Below are positions 44,508-51,869 of a DNA stretch of 64,000 nucleotides, piece by piece (position 1 is the stretch's first letter; each line of letters begins with the position of its first letter). The DNA is from Planctomycetota bacterium (lineage in GTDB: Bacteria; Planctomycetota; Phycisphaerae; Phycisphaerales; UBA1924): the NCBI GenBank assembly GCA_018242605.1, contig JAFEBP010000018.1, forward strand, positions 1 through 64,000. The letters run 5' to 3'. The translations under genes and the position numbers were made by a program. The notes under the pieces are model-generated. The model worked only from the letters and a program-made list of their open reading frames with translations. It ran no database searches and was not told the DNA's origin.

Positions 44508-45686
44508 CTACCAGTCCCCCACGCTGCCGTCAGGATAGAAGTGCCGCTGCAGGACTTCCTGCTCGAACGGGTGCTTTCGGATCACGGCCTCGTCCAGCTC
44601 AATTCCCAGCCCCGGTCGCTGATTGGGCCGCACGATTCTCCCCTTGGGCTCAACGGTGAATCCTTCGCGCACTACTTCTGAGCGCCAGGGCACGTCGCTA
44701 TGGACGCTCTCGCAGATGATGTAGCTGGGTGTCGCGAAGCCCAGTTCCAGCGACGCCGCGGTGCTAACCGGGCCCTGCGGGTTGTGCGGAGCGAGCGCGA
44801 CGCGATAGGCCTCGGCGAGGCCGGCGATGCGGCGGGCTTCGGTGAGTCCGCCGCAGTGCGTGATGTCCGGCTGAAGAACGCTCGCGGCACGCTTGTCCAG
44901 CAGATCAAGGAACGCGTGCTGGGTCACGAGCCTCTCGCCGGTGGCGATGGGCGTCCTCACCGCTCGCTGCACCTCGGCGAGGCCGTCCACAGATTCGGGC
45001 CAGCACGGTTCCTCGAAGAAGTACAGGTCGTACGGCTCGAGGGCCTTGGCGAACAGCAGTCCCATCCGCGGGCTAGGGCGTGCGTGGCAATCCACCATGA
45101 TGTCGATATCCGGCCCGACGGCTTCGCGCATCGCGGCGACGCACTGCTCGGCGTAACGGATGGGGCGATTCCCTTCCAACGGCATCGTTTCGGGCACCGC
45201 CATGCTCTTGAAGGCGGTGAACCCGTCGGCGACCGCCTGGCTCGCGAGGTCGGCGAATCGGCCGGCGTCGGCGCAGTCAGTATCGTAGAAATCCTCCATC
45301 TTGCCGCCGCCGAGGTGACAATATAGACGCACGTAATCGCGGACCGGCCCGCCCCACAACTTGTGGCACGGAACACCCAGTTGCTTGCCCAGAATGTCCC
45401 ATAGGGCGATGTCGATACCGCTGATCGCGGTGCCCCGGACAATGCCGTTGCCGTGCCAGAAGTGCTGGCGGTACATCATCTGCCAGAGATGCTCGATGCG
45501 GGTGGGGTCCTCGCCCACGAGCAGGCTGGAAAGGTCCTGCACCGCTCCCACGACCGCGCGTGTGTGCCACTCGAGCGTGGCCTCGCCCCAACCGAACAGG
45601 CCGGGCTGATCGGTGAGCACTTTCACAAAGACCCAGTTGCGCATCCGGGCGTTGCAGACATGGGTCTCGATTGCTGTGATCTTCAA
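44508..45686 (-). CDS. Enolase-superfamily sugar-acid dehydratase (galactonate-dehydratase-like)
   Basis: 392 residues from a TTG start (MKITAIETHV is the usual start of this family). Mandelate-racemase subgroup. Features in order: RNWVFVKVLTD, GWGEATLEW, the substrate lid PTRIEHLWQMMYRQHFW, SGIDIALWDILGK, metal ligands Asp in MVDCHARPS, Glu in FFEEPCW and Glu in ATGERLV, and the general acid/base His in APHNPQGP. Family members dehydrate aldonic acids (galactonate, arabinonate, fuconate) to 2-keto-3-deoxy acids. It starts 25 nt after the BNR-protein gene. The exact substrate cannot be assigned from sequence alone. Confidence 0.85.
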   Translation of the reverse strand: MKITAIETHVCNARMRNWVFVKVLTDQPGLFGWGEATLEWHTRAVVGAVQDLSSLLVGEDPTRIEHLWQMMYRQHFWHGNGIVRGTAISGIDIALWDILGKQLGVPCHKLWGGPVRDYVRLYCHLGGGKMEDFYDTDCADAGRFADLASQAVADGFTAFKSMAVPETMPLEGNRPIRYAEQCVAAMREAVGPDIDIMVDCHARPSPRMGLLFAKALEPYDLYFFEEPCWPESVDGLAEVQRAVRTPIATGERLVTQHAFLDLLDKRAASVLQPDITHCGGLTEARRIAGLAEAYRVALAPHNPQGPVSTAASLELGFATPSYIICESVHSDVPWRSEVVREGFTVEPKGRIVRPNQRPGLGIELDEAVIRKHPFEQEVLQRHFYPDGSVGDW

Positions 45687-45711
45687 GGGTTCAACCTGCC
45701 GGGAAAGTAGT

Positions 45712-47502
45712 TTACTTCTTCGGGAGCGGAGGCGTTCCCGAGGCGGGCCCCCCGGCCGGCGCGGGCGGCTTGGTTGGCAGGGTGATCTTCACCTCCTGCG
45801 ACTTCGCGCCGTTGAGCTTCACCGCAACGGAGCTCTGGCCGTATCCGTCGCGGCTCGCGGCGATCGGAAAATCGTCCGCCTGCACGCCGGTGAGTTCGAA
45901 CTCGCCATTCGCGTCGGTCTTCACCGTCGTCGAGACAGCAGTCACGGCCACGCCTTCCAACCGCTGACCTTCAGCGTTCACAACCACACCCCGCACGTTC
46001 GCGGTGGAGATGACCGCGTCCTTGGCGACCTGCGGCGACATCGCTTTGGCAAAATCTTCCGTTGAGACCAGACGCCACGTCTGACCGTTGTCGGCCGACA
46101 TCAGCAGGCCCAAGTAGTGGTTCTCGGCTTCGCCCGTGCCGTACTCGACCTTCTCGTTGCGATACCCGTAAGAGAGGTACAGCCGGTCCGCCCGATCGGT
46201 CACCAGGTTCTGGTAGTAGATCGAGTAGCCGTCGAGCGGCGGGACAATCATCAGGCGGGAATCCGCGGGCCAGTCACCGTCGGGAGCCTTGCGAGAATAC
46301 GACAAGCCTCCGAAGTGGTTGTCGAGGAAGTACGGCTCGGTGCCCTTGTACCACTGGCGGAACGCCGTGTGGAGCGTGCCGTCCGAGGTGCAGACGAACG
46401 AAAGATAGCTCTGGCGGCCGCGGCTGTAGCCGAACTCAAGCCAGCCGTGCTTGAGCATCGCAACAGGTTCGCTCATCCCGCCCGCGGTGGAATAGGGCAG
46501 AAGCGACTTGGCATACATGAAGTTCTCGCCGTGCGAACTCGTGATGACGTGCAGGTACCCCTTGGGGTCCATCACGATGCCCGGGCTGTTGTGCCCGTCG
46601 TTGGGCGGATAGCCGAAGCCGCAAAACTTCCGATCCGTAATAGTGAGCGACTTGGGATCAACGGTGGCGACCAGCGTGGGCACACCGGGGAAATAGTTGC
46701 CTTCGGTTGTTTCAGCCCAGGTCACGTAGGTCTTGTCCGGACCAGATACGGCAAAACTGGGATTTCCTGCGTGCCGCGACATGTACAGACCGTGATCGGT
46801 CAGCAGCACCGGCTTGCCCAGATCTAGGCCGCCCGCCGCCTTCTGCGGCTGGAACAGGTACATGTTGTAATGCGCCGTCCACTGCCCGAGCGGATGGTCT
46901 GCCCGCTTGCGCAATGTCGCCAGCAATGGCGGCCGGGTGAGTCGGTTGCCGCCAACCCGGAACTCCATGTTCGCAAAGCCCTCGGGCTTCGCGCCCGGCG
47001 GCTCATCGTTGGGGATCTCGATCACCCGGAACGTATCGCCGTAGTCCGTCGAATAGAGCAGCACATCCCGGTCGGTATTGTCGGTCAGACGGATCCGCAG
47101 TAAGGAGTAGAGATGATCGTCGGCGTCGAACGTGATGCAGGCGCCCAGCGTGCCACCGCCGTGGCGGACTTGCGCAAAGGTGGGATAGGCCGCCTTGATC
47201 GCGCCGATGAAGTCCTTTCGCACCCATCGGCCGTCACGGATCGTCTGGATCGAGGTCGTCGGATGCGGGTCAACCTCCCGGTCCCTCATGTACGGCCGGT
47301 TGAATCGATCAAACGCGGGCACATTGGGGACATACCAAGGCTTGTACCCGAACTGCACGGCCTCGTGCTCGTGCGGTCGTTCAACGATGGGCAGCGTCAC
47401 AGGCTGGGCACCGGCCTGTTGGTGCAGAAATCCGCACACCATGAATGCAGAACACCGACCTGCGATCGCCCAGCACCGCGAGGGCTTGCCGGATTGCCGC
47501 AT
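45712..47502 (-). CDS. Secreted BNR-4 repeat protein with carboxypeptidase-regulatory-like tail
   Basis: 596 residues from ATG 47502 with a strong GGAGGAAG ribosome site; the start overlaps the pseudopilin stop (ATGA). Signal peptide near residues 10-31 (ending in AGAQ). A large beta-propeller-like region (about 40-500) has BNR-type motifs (LYSTDYGDTFR, LMSADNGQTWRL). BNR-4 proteins include ulvan lyases and alpha-L-rhamnosidase-type enzymes, so polysaccharide cleavage or binding is likely, but no catalytic residue can be named here. Residues about 505-580 are a CarboxypepD_reg-like beta-sandwich (VRGVVVNAEGQRLEGVAVTA), and the Pro-rich end may be a linker. Confidence 0.75.
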   Translation of the reverse strand: MRQSGKPSRCWAIAGRCSAFMVCGFLHQQAGAQPVTLPIVERPHEHEAVQFGYKPWYVPNVPAFDRFNRPYMRDREVDPHPTTSIQTIRDGRWVRKDFIGAIKAAYPTFAQVRHGGGTLGACITFDADDHLYSLLRIRLTDNTDRDVLLYSTDYGDTFRVIEIPNDEPPGAKPEGFANMEFRVGGNRLTRPPLLATLRKRADHPLGQWTAHYNMYLFQPQKAAGGLDLGKPVLLTDHGLYMSRHAGNPSFAVSGPDKTYVTWAETTEGNYFPGVPTLVATVDPKSLTITDRKFCGFGYPPNDGHNSPGIVMDPKGYLHVITSSHGENFMYAKSLLPYSTAGGMSEPVAMLKHGWLEFGYSRGRQSYLSFVCTSDGTLHTAFRQWYKGTEPYFLDNHFGGLSYSRKAPDGDWPADSRLMIVPPLDGYSIYYQNLVTDRADRLYLSYGYRNEKVEYGTGEAENHYLGLLMSADNGQTWRLVSTEDFAKAMSPQVAKDAVISTANVRGVVVNAEGQRLEGVAVTAVSTTVKTDANGEFELTGVQADDFPIAASRDGYGQSSVAVKLNGAKSQEVKITLPTKPPAPAGGPASGTPPLPKK

Positions 47503-48275
47503 CAGCTTCCTCCCCGGCTTTGAAGGTACGAGAGTCGCGTGAACGCGTCCGCCGCGGACGGCGCCACGCGGTTCAACTCGCTGAGCAGCACATGGCCGGC
47601 GTGCCCGTCCATCCACAGCACATTTTCGGCGTTGCCGTGGGGGGCCGGACCGTAGATATTCGGCGCTGCGTTGGCGTAAGGCGACCAGCCCAGGTCGGTG
47701 ACGAGCGCGCAGCGGTTGTTGTACGTGGTGCGAGAAGTACCCAGTTCATTCGCCCGCACGGGGTGGGAGGGATCCGCGAACTCATCGGGGTTCCAGAACT
47801 CCCACCAATACCCGGCGTACACCGCGGCGTCGTAGTTGTGCTCAACCGACCACCAGCCCGACGGCCTGATGGATTTGAACGAGGGACAGTAGAAAATCTG
47901 GGTGCTGGTCACGTAGGAGCCGCCGTCGATCCACTCCGCGTTCAGAACCTGCTCTTTTCCCCAGTCAACGAGTTTTCCGCCCAGACGGTGCCACCAGTCA
48001 ATGCCCTGCGTGCTGCGAGGAGTTCCGCCCCGCGGGATGGGGAAGACCCGGGTCGTCGTCTCGTAGTTGATGGGCGTCCACGACAAGTAGTCGTTGGAGT
48101 ACATCAGCACGGCAAGCCCCGTCTGCTTCAGATTGCTGAGGCACTTGACTTCACGCGCGGCCAGCTTGGTTTTGCCCAGCGCCGGCAGCAGCAGCGAAAT
48201 CAGCAGCGCAATGACCGAGATCACCACGAGCAGTTCGATAAGCGTGAATGCCTTGCATCGGAGTTGACGATTCAT
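47502..48275 (-). CDS. Prepilin-like protein with H-X9-DG motif (pseudopilin)
   Basis: 257 residues from ATG 48275 (AGGAG at good spacing). The N-terminus AFTLIELLVVISVIALLI is a type IV pilin / type II secretion pseudopilin helix; Ala replaces the usual Gly before the cleavage site. The C-terminus has HGNAENVLWMDGH, the H-X9-DG processing-associated motif. Such pseudopilins are numerous in Planctomycetes and Verrucomicrobia and often lie next to sugar-degradation genes. The stop overlaps the BNR gene start (ATGA), implying coordinated expression. Confidence 0.88.
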   Translation of the reverse strand: MNRQLRCKAFTLIELLVVISVIALLISLLLPALGKTKLAAREVKCLSNLKQTGLAVLMYSNDYLSWTPINYETTTRVFPIPRGGTPRSTQGIDWWHRLGGKLVDWGKEQVLNAEWIDGGSYVTSTQIFYCPSFKSIRPSGWWSVEHNYDAAVYAGYWWEFWNPDEFADPSHPVRANELGTSRTTYNNRCALVTDLGWSPYANAAPNIYGPAPHGNAENVLWMDGHAGHVLLSELNRVAPSAADAFTRLSYLQSRGGS

Positions 48276-48328
48276 GCGAGCTCCTAGTCTGGAGTGCAAG
48301 CAGGGAGAGAGGATGACCGCGCCCGGAT

Positions 48329-49450
48329 TCAGGCGCGTTGAACAACCGGCGCGATCGACTGCGCCATGACGATCTCGGGCTTGAGGCCCAGCGAAACGGG
48401 CCCCTGCGTAGCCGAACCGACGCCGGTCTGCGCAATCAGCGAACTGATACCCAATCGGGAGAGGTGGATGAGAGGGATCTTGACAACGGTCAATCGCGGC
48501 ACGTTCATCGCGGCTTCGACCGTATCGTCGACCGCGATGATCGATAGATCACGCGGGACCGAAAGCCCGGCCGCGCGGATCGCGTCCAGGGCGATGGGTG
48601 TAATCACGCCGCCGGCCACGACGAGCGCAGTCGGGCGGTCCGCCTGACGCAGCAACCGCTCGATATTGCCGCGGGCGACCATCGGATCGACACCGACGCG
48701 AACGATCCTGGCCTCGTCCTCGTTCAAGCCCGCCGACTTGGCCGCTCGGAGGAACCCCGCCTCTCGCTCGGTGGCCGCCGGGCCCGGAGAAATCGCGGGC
48801 TCGCCGAGCATCGCGATGCGGCGGTGTCCGTAGCGGAAGAGCAGGTCCGTTGCGTCAAATGCGCCGGCCTCGTGATCGACATAAAACTGAGATGCGCCCG
48901 TCGCGTCAAGCCGGTTGTACACGCTCACCACCGGCACGGTCAGCCGTTCGGCCAACTCCCGCATGGCCCGGATCCCGTCGTGCGTGAAGGGCGCCATCAC
49001 CACGCCGTGGCACCCCTGGATGCTGTCGGGTTCGATGATCGATGGGTTACGGTGGAACTGGAAGCTCAGACGGTACTTTTCGCCGGCCTCTTCCACAGCG
49101 CGGCTCAGGCCATCGATGAGTTCATGGGCGACGAAGTTGGAAGGCGTCGCGCCGACGGAGTTCACCAGCACCAGCAACTGCTTCACTGCTGCCTTGGGGG
49201 CCACGGCCACCGGGTTATGCACGAAACTGCCCTTGCCGGGGCGGGCCTTCACCAAGCCCCGACGCTGAAGCTCGGCGAGCGCCTGGCGGATCGGGCCTCG
49301 ACTGGCTTTGAGCTTCTCGCACAACTGCGCCTCGGAAGCCAAGGCCGCCCCGTGCGGGAGCACCCCCGATTCGATCTCCTGGCGGATAGCCTCGAGGATT
49401 CGCTCGTGCTTGGGCTTCCTGCGTTCGAGAGACTGCGTCTTCAATTGCAC
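48329..49450 (-). CDS. GntR/LacI hybrid transcriptional regulator
   Basis: 373 residues from GTG 49450; TTG 49444 has a better-placed GGAG and is an alternative. A GntR-type winged helix (about 10-80: ILEAIRQEIESGVLPHGAAL, LCEKLKASRGPIRQALAELQ) is fused to a LacI-type periplasmic-binding-like ligand domain (about 90-373: ISVYNRLD-like VVSVYNRLD, ALVVAGGVITPIALDAI, IIAVDDTVEAAM). This AraR-like architecture binds sugars or sugar acids. Placed just upstream of the minus-strand operon, it is the best candidate regulator of the island. Confidence 0.9.
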   Translation of the reverse strand: MQLKTQSLERRKPKHERILEAIRQEIESGVLPHGAALASEAQLCEKLKASRGPIRQALAELQRRGLVKARPGKGSFVHNPVAVAPKAAVKQLLVLVNSVGATPSNFVAHELIDGLSRAVEEAGEKYRLSFQFHRNPSIIEPDSIQGCHGVVMAPFTHDGIRAMRELAERLTVPVVSVYNRLDATGASQFYVDHEAGAFDATDLLFRYGHRRIAMLGEPAISPGPAATEREAGFLRAAKSAGLNEDEARIVRVGVDPMVARGNIERLLRQADRPTALVVAGGVITPIALDAIRAAGLSVPRDLSIIAVDDTVEAAMNVPRLTVVKIPLIHLSRLGISSLIAQTGVGSATQGPVSLGLKPEIVMAQSIAPVVQRA

Positions 49451-49480
49451 ACTCCGTGACGATCCGTGTCTTCACCGAAT

Positions 49481-49519
49481 CGCGGAGATAGCGACGGTGC
49501 CGCCGTCGCTATCCCCGCG
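49481..49519. other. 17-bp near-perfect hairpin between the regulator and DNRLRE genes
   Basis: CGCGGAGATAGCGACGG (49481-49497), loop TGCCG, CCGTCGCTATCCCCGCG (49503-49519); one mismatch in 17 pairs. It lies 30 nt upstream of the regulator start and 67 nt downstream of the DNRLRE stop. No T run follows on either strand. It may be a processing or stability element or a regulator-leader structure. Confidence 0.6.
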
Positions 49520-49585
49520 AATCTCTGCTCTGGCTCCTCGCCGGTCCGGGCCCGTTTGCCCGTTCACACCGGCGCGGAAGGGCGG

Positions 49586-50383
49586 TCAGTTGGCGGCCGT
49601 GCGCCGACGCCTCTGGAGCATCAGGCCCCCAACGCAGAGGGCCGCGGCAGATGCCGGAGAGGGTACGACGTAGGTAACGACCAGGTGCGGACGGAAGGCG
49701 TCGTCCGCGTACTCGGTGTTGTAGAGGCGAAACACGCCGTCGGTGGTATCACCGGTGGCGGTGACGAGGTTCGGGTTCCCGGTAGGACCGTGGATATGCA
49801 CGCCATAGTTCTGCGAAGCGCCGCTCACCCAGCTGTTGTACAGCGAGGTAATGTTCCATGAGAGGTAGTTCCCCTGATCGAGTGCCGAGACCGAAAGGGT
49901 GTCGACAGCGGTTGCGCCGTAGTCGACGCCCGCGGCCATGCCCGGCGTGCTCCAGGTGTTGCCGGCGGAGCGCTCGTTCCAAGTAGAGGTCGTCTCGCTC
50001 CAATCCGTCAGCATCGGGTAGACGGAGAAGTTGTGGGCGACCGTCGCGTTTCCGTTGTTCACGTTGATAAACGTGTACTGCTGGAGCTTGAGCTGAAGCA
50101 CCGCGTTGGTCACCACCGCGCCCGCGGGGAGCGAGGCGAGGTTGAAGCGGATGATCGGCCGGGCGCGATCCAGTGCGGCGCCGCGGGCGTCGTAGTAAAA
50201 CAGGCCGCTGTTGGCGAAGTTGGTGTTCGCGCCATTGTTGTACAGGAAGTTGTCGCCGCTGTTGGAGTCGTTGAGCGGCACATCCACCACTCCGGCTTGC
50301 GCCGAAGCGACGAACGCACAGCCGACAAGCACCGCCGCGGATAGACCCTTCAGACCGATCATGCTGCTGGAAACCTTGTTCAT
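49586..50383 (-). CDS. Secreted DNRLRE/CBM96-like protein with PEP-CTERM-type tail
   Basis: 265 residues from ATG 50383 with a GAGAGGTGAG leader. Signal peptide (SAAVLVGCAFVASAQA). The DNRLRE domain is closely similar to the protein at 32097: VPLNDSNSGDNFLYNNGANT, RARPIIRFNLASLPA, WSTPGMAAGVDYGATAVDTL, SWNITSLYNSWVSGASQNYG and HIHGPTGNPNL. The C-terminus is VPSPASAAALCVGGLML then RRRR, a PEP-CTERM-type sorting tail (VPxPxS, hydrophobic helix, basic cluster). Likely retained at the cell surface via an exosortase-like system, in contrast to its dockerin-tailed paralogue. Confidence 0.85.
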   Translation of the reverse strand: MNKVSSSMIGLKGLSAAVLVGCAFVASAQAGVVDVPLNDSNSGDNFLYNNGANTNFANSGLFYYDARGAALDRARPIIRFNLASLPAGAVVTNAVLQLKLQQYTFINVNNGNATVAHNFSVYPMLTDWSETTSTWNERSAGNTWSTPGMAAGVDYGATAVDTLSVSALDQGNYLSWNITSLYNSWVSGASQNYGVHIHGPTGNPNLVTATGDTTDGVFRLYNTEYADDAFRPHLVVTYVVPSPASAAALCVGGLMLQRRRRTAAN

Positions 50384-50725
50384 CTCTCACCTCTCTCAAA
50401 GAATGAGTGGCACGCCCGGGAAAGCGGGCCCCGAGCTCGGGGCGCTCGGTCCCGGACGCCCGGGCGCGAGTGCCACGAGCAGCATAACCTGAGGACAACA
50501 AAAATGCAAGTCCATTACCTGTCAAAAAAAGACATTTTTCCGGTCCGACGTTTGCGGTTTGTTCGCAGTCCGGCGAGATTTCGCGATTTCTTGTCGAGAT
50601 GGTTCGTCGACCACCCGCCGTTGTTCCGTATAGTGTCAGAGGCCGCTCACGCGTGGCGTGGCGAGCACGTGACAACGGCGAAACATGCGTCGCTCCGATC
50701 GAGCATCGCGAAGGGGTTGTCTTGA
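50384..50725. other. Divergent regulatory region with AT-rich island
   Basis: 342 bp between the divergent DNRLRE gene and the hydroxyacid dehydrogenase gene. It contains the putative minus-strand promoter at 50481-50509 and an AT-rich block at about 50491-50540 with an inverted repeat (AAAAATG at 50500-50506 with CATTTTT at 50533-50539) and a shorter one (TGTC-A7-GACA, 50520-50534). A TATAGT lies at 50629-50634 on the plus strand, without a strong -35. No gene seen. Confidence 0.5.
50481..50509 (-). promoter_or_regulatory. Putative promoter of the PEP-CTERM DNRLRE gene
   Basis: On the minus strand TTGCAT (50509-50504), 17-bp spacer, TATGCT (50486-50481), followed by about 90 nt of leader to ATG 50383. 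It overlaps the AT-rich inverted-repeat region. Confidence 0.4.
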
Positions 50726-51730
50726 ATGCGCGTGGTCTTTCTGCTGACGGTGCCGATCGTCGAGATGTGCTTTGATCCGCAGGATCTCCGCCGACTGAGC
50801 GAGCACGAAACGCTCTTCAGCTCGGCTTCCACGGCGGATCGGCTCGCGGATTTCTGGTCGCGTCACGGCGCGAGCGCGGACCTGCTTGTCACCGGCTGGA
50901 AGACGCCCCCACTCACCGACGCCATGCTCGACATGGCCCCCAAGTTGGGGGGCATCCTGCACGCCGCGGGGTCGACACGACACCTGCTTCCCCCTTCGGT
51001 CTGGTCGCGGGGGCTCCGCATCGCCTCGGCGCGGGAATCTCTCGCGGTCGGCGTCGCCGAGACCACACTGGGCTTAATCATCGCAGGCCTCAAAGGGTTC
51101 TTCCCGGCGGCGCGTCACGTGCGAGAGGGTGGCTGGCTCATCGACGCGGACCGCGTTCAGGGCCACAAAATCAGGGAAATGTACCAGAGCACGATCGGCC
51201 TGATCGGGCTCAGCAAAACCGCGCGGCATCTCCTGCGACTGCTCAAGCAGTTCGAGGTCAAGGTGCTCGCCACCGACCCGTACGTGAAAGCGGACGAGGT
51301 CGAACGCCTCGGCGCCACCAAGGTCGAGCTGGATGAACTCATGGCCTCCAGCGACGTTGTGTCGCTCCACGCACCCGCCCTGCCTGAAACGCGTCACATG
51401 CTCGGACGCAGCCAGTTCTCGCTCATGCGCGACGGAGCCATCTTCGTGAACACCGCACGGGGCATGATCGTTGATGAAGATGCGCTTTCCGCGGAGCTTC
51501 GCACCGGCCGGATCTGGGCCCTGCTCGATGTCACCGATCCAGAACCACCCGCCCGCGACCATCCGTTCCGCACGCTCCCCAACGTGGTGCTGCTGCCGCA
51601 CATCGCCGGAGCGGTGGGCACCGGTTGCCGGCGCCTGGGCCGCAGCACGGTGGACCAGATCCTCGAGTTCGCCGCCGGGCTCCCGATGCACGGCGAGATC
51701 TCTGCCCAGGAATGGACCATCCTCGCCTGA
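50726..51730 (+). CDS. D-isomer-specific 2-hydroxyacid dehydrogenase
   Basis: 334 residues, ATG with AAGGGG upstream. Family hallmarks: VGVAETTLGLIIAGLKG, LLPHIAGAVG with catalytic His, the VNTARGMIVDE block with the conserved Arg, and DVTDPEPP with the catalytic Glu. The cofactor loop reads IGLIGLSKTARHLL: the second and third glycines of the usual GxGxxG are Ser and Ala. Members reduce 2-keto acids to D-2-hydroxy acids. First gene of the plus-strand arm; 139 nt precede the symporter gene. Confidence 0.87.
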   Translation: MRVVFLLTVPIVEMCFDPQDLRRLSEHETLFSSASTADRLADFWSRHGASADLLVTGWKTPPLTDAMLDMAPKLGGILHAAGSTRHLLPPSVWSRGLRIASARESLAVGVAETTLGLIIAGLKGFFPAARHVREGGWLIDADRVQGHKIREMYQSTIGLIGLSKTARHLLRLLKQFEVKVLATDPYVKADEVERLGATKVELDELMASSDVVSLHAPALPETRHMLGRSQFSLMRDGAIFVNTARGMIVDEDALSAELRTGRIWALLDVTDPEPPARDHPFRTLPNVVLLPHIAGAVGTGCRRLGRSTVDQILEFAAGLPMHGEISAQEWTILA

Positions 51731-51763
51731 ATGTCGATCCGGAATACGAGGATTGGAGGTCCT

Positions 51764-51793
51764 TGACTTGGATGGACCGGTACTATACTGGTA
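51764..51793 (+). promoter_or_regulatory. Putative promoter and overlapping operator of the symporter gene
   Basis: TTGACT (51764-51769) and TATACT (51785-51790), spacer 15 bp (short). A 17-bp imperfect palindrome ACCGGTA-CTA-TACTGGT (51777-51793, one mismatch) overlaps the -10, where a repressor could block RNA polymerase. The GntR/LacI hybrid regulator 2 kb away is a candidate binder (inference). Confidence 0.4.
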
Positions 51794-51869
51794 TTGAGTG
51801 TGCGAGGGGCATGCGCGCAGGTGATTCGACCCGCGGCGGAGCAACTTGCCGACGAGGAGTCCGGACCAC

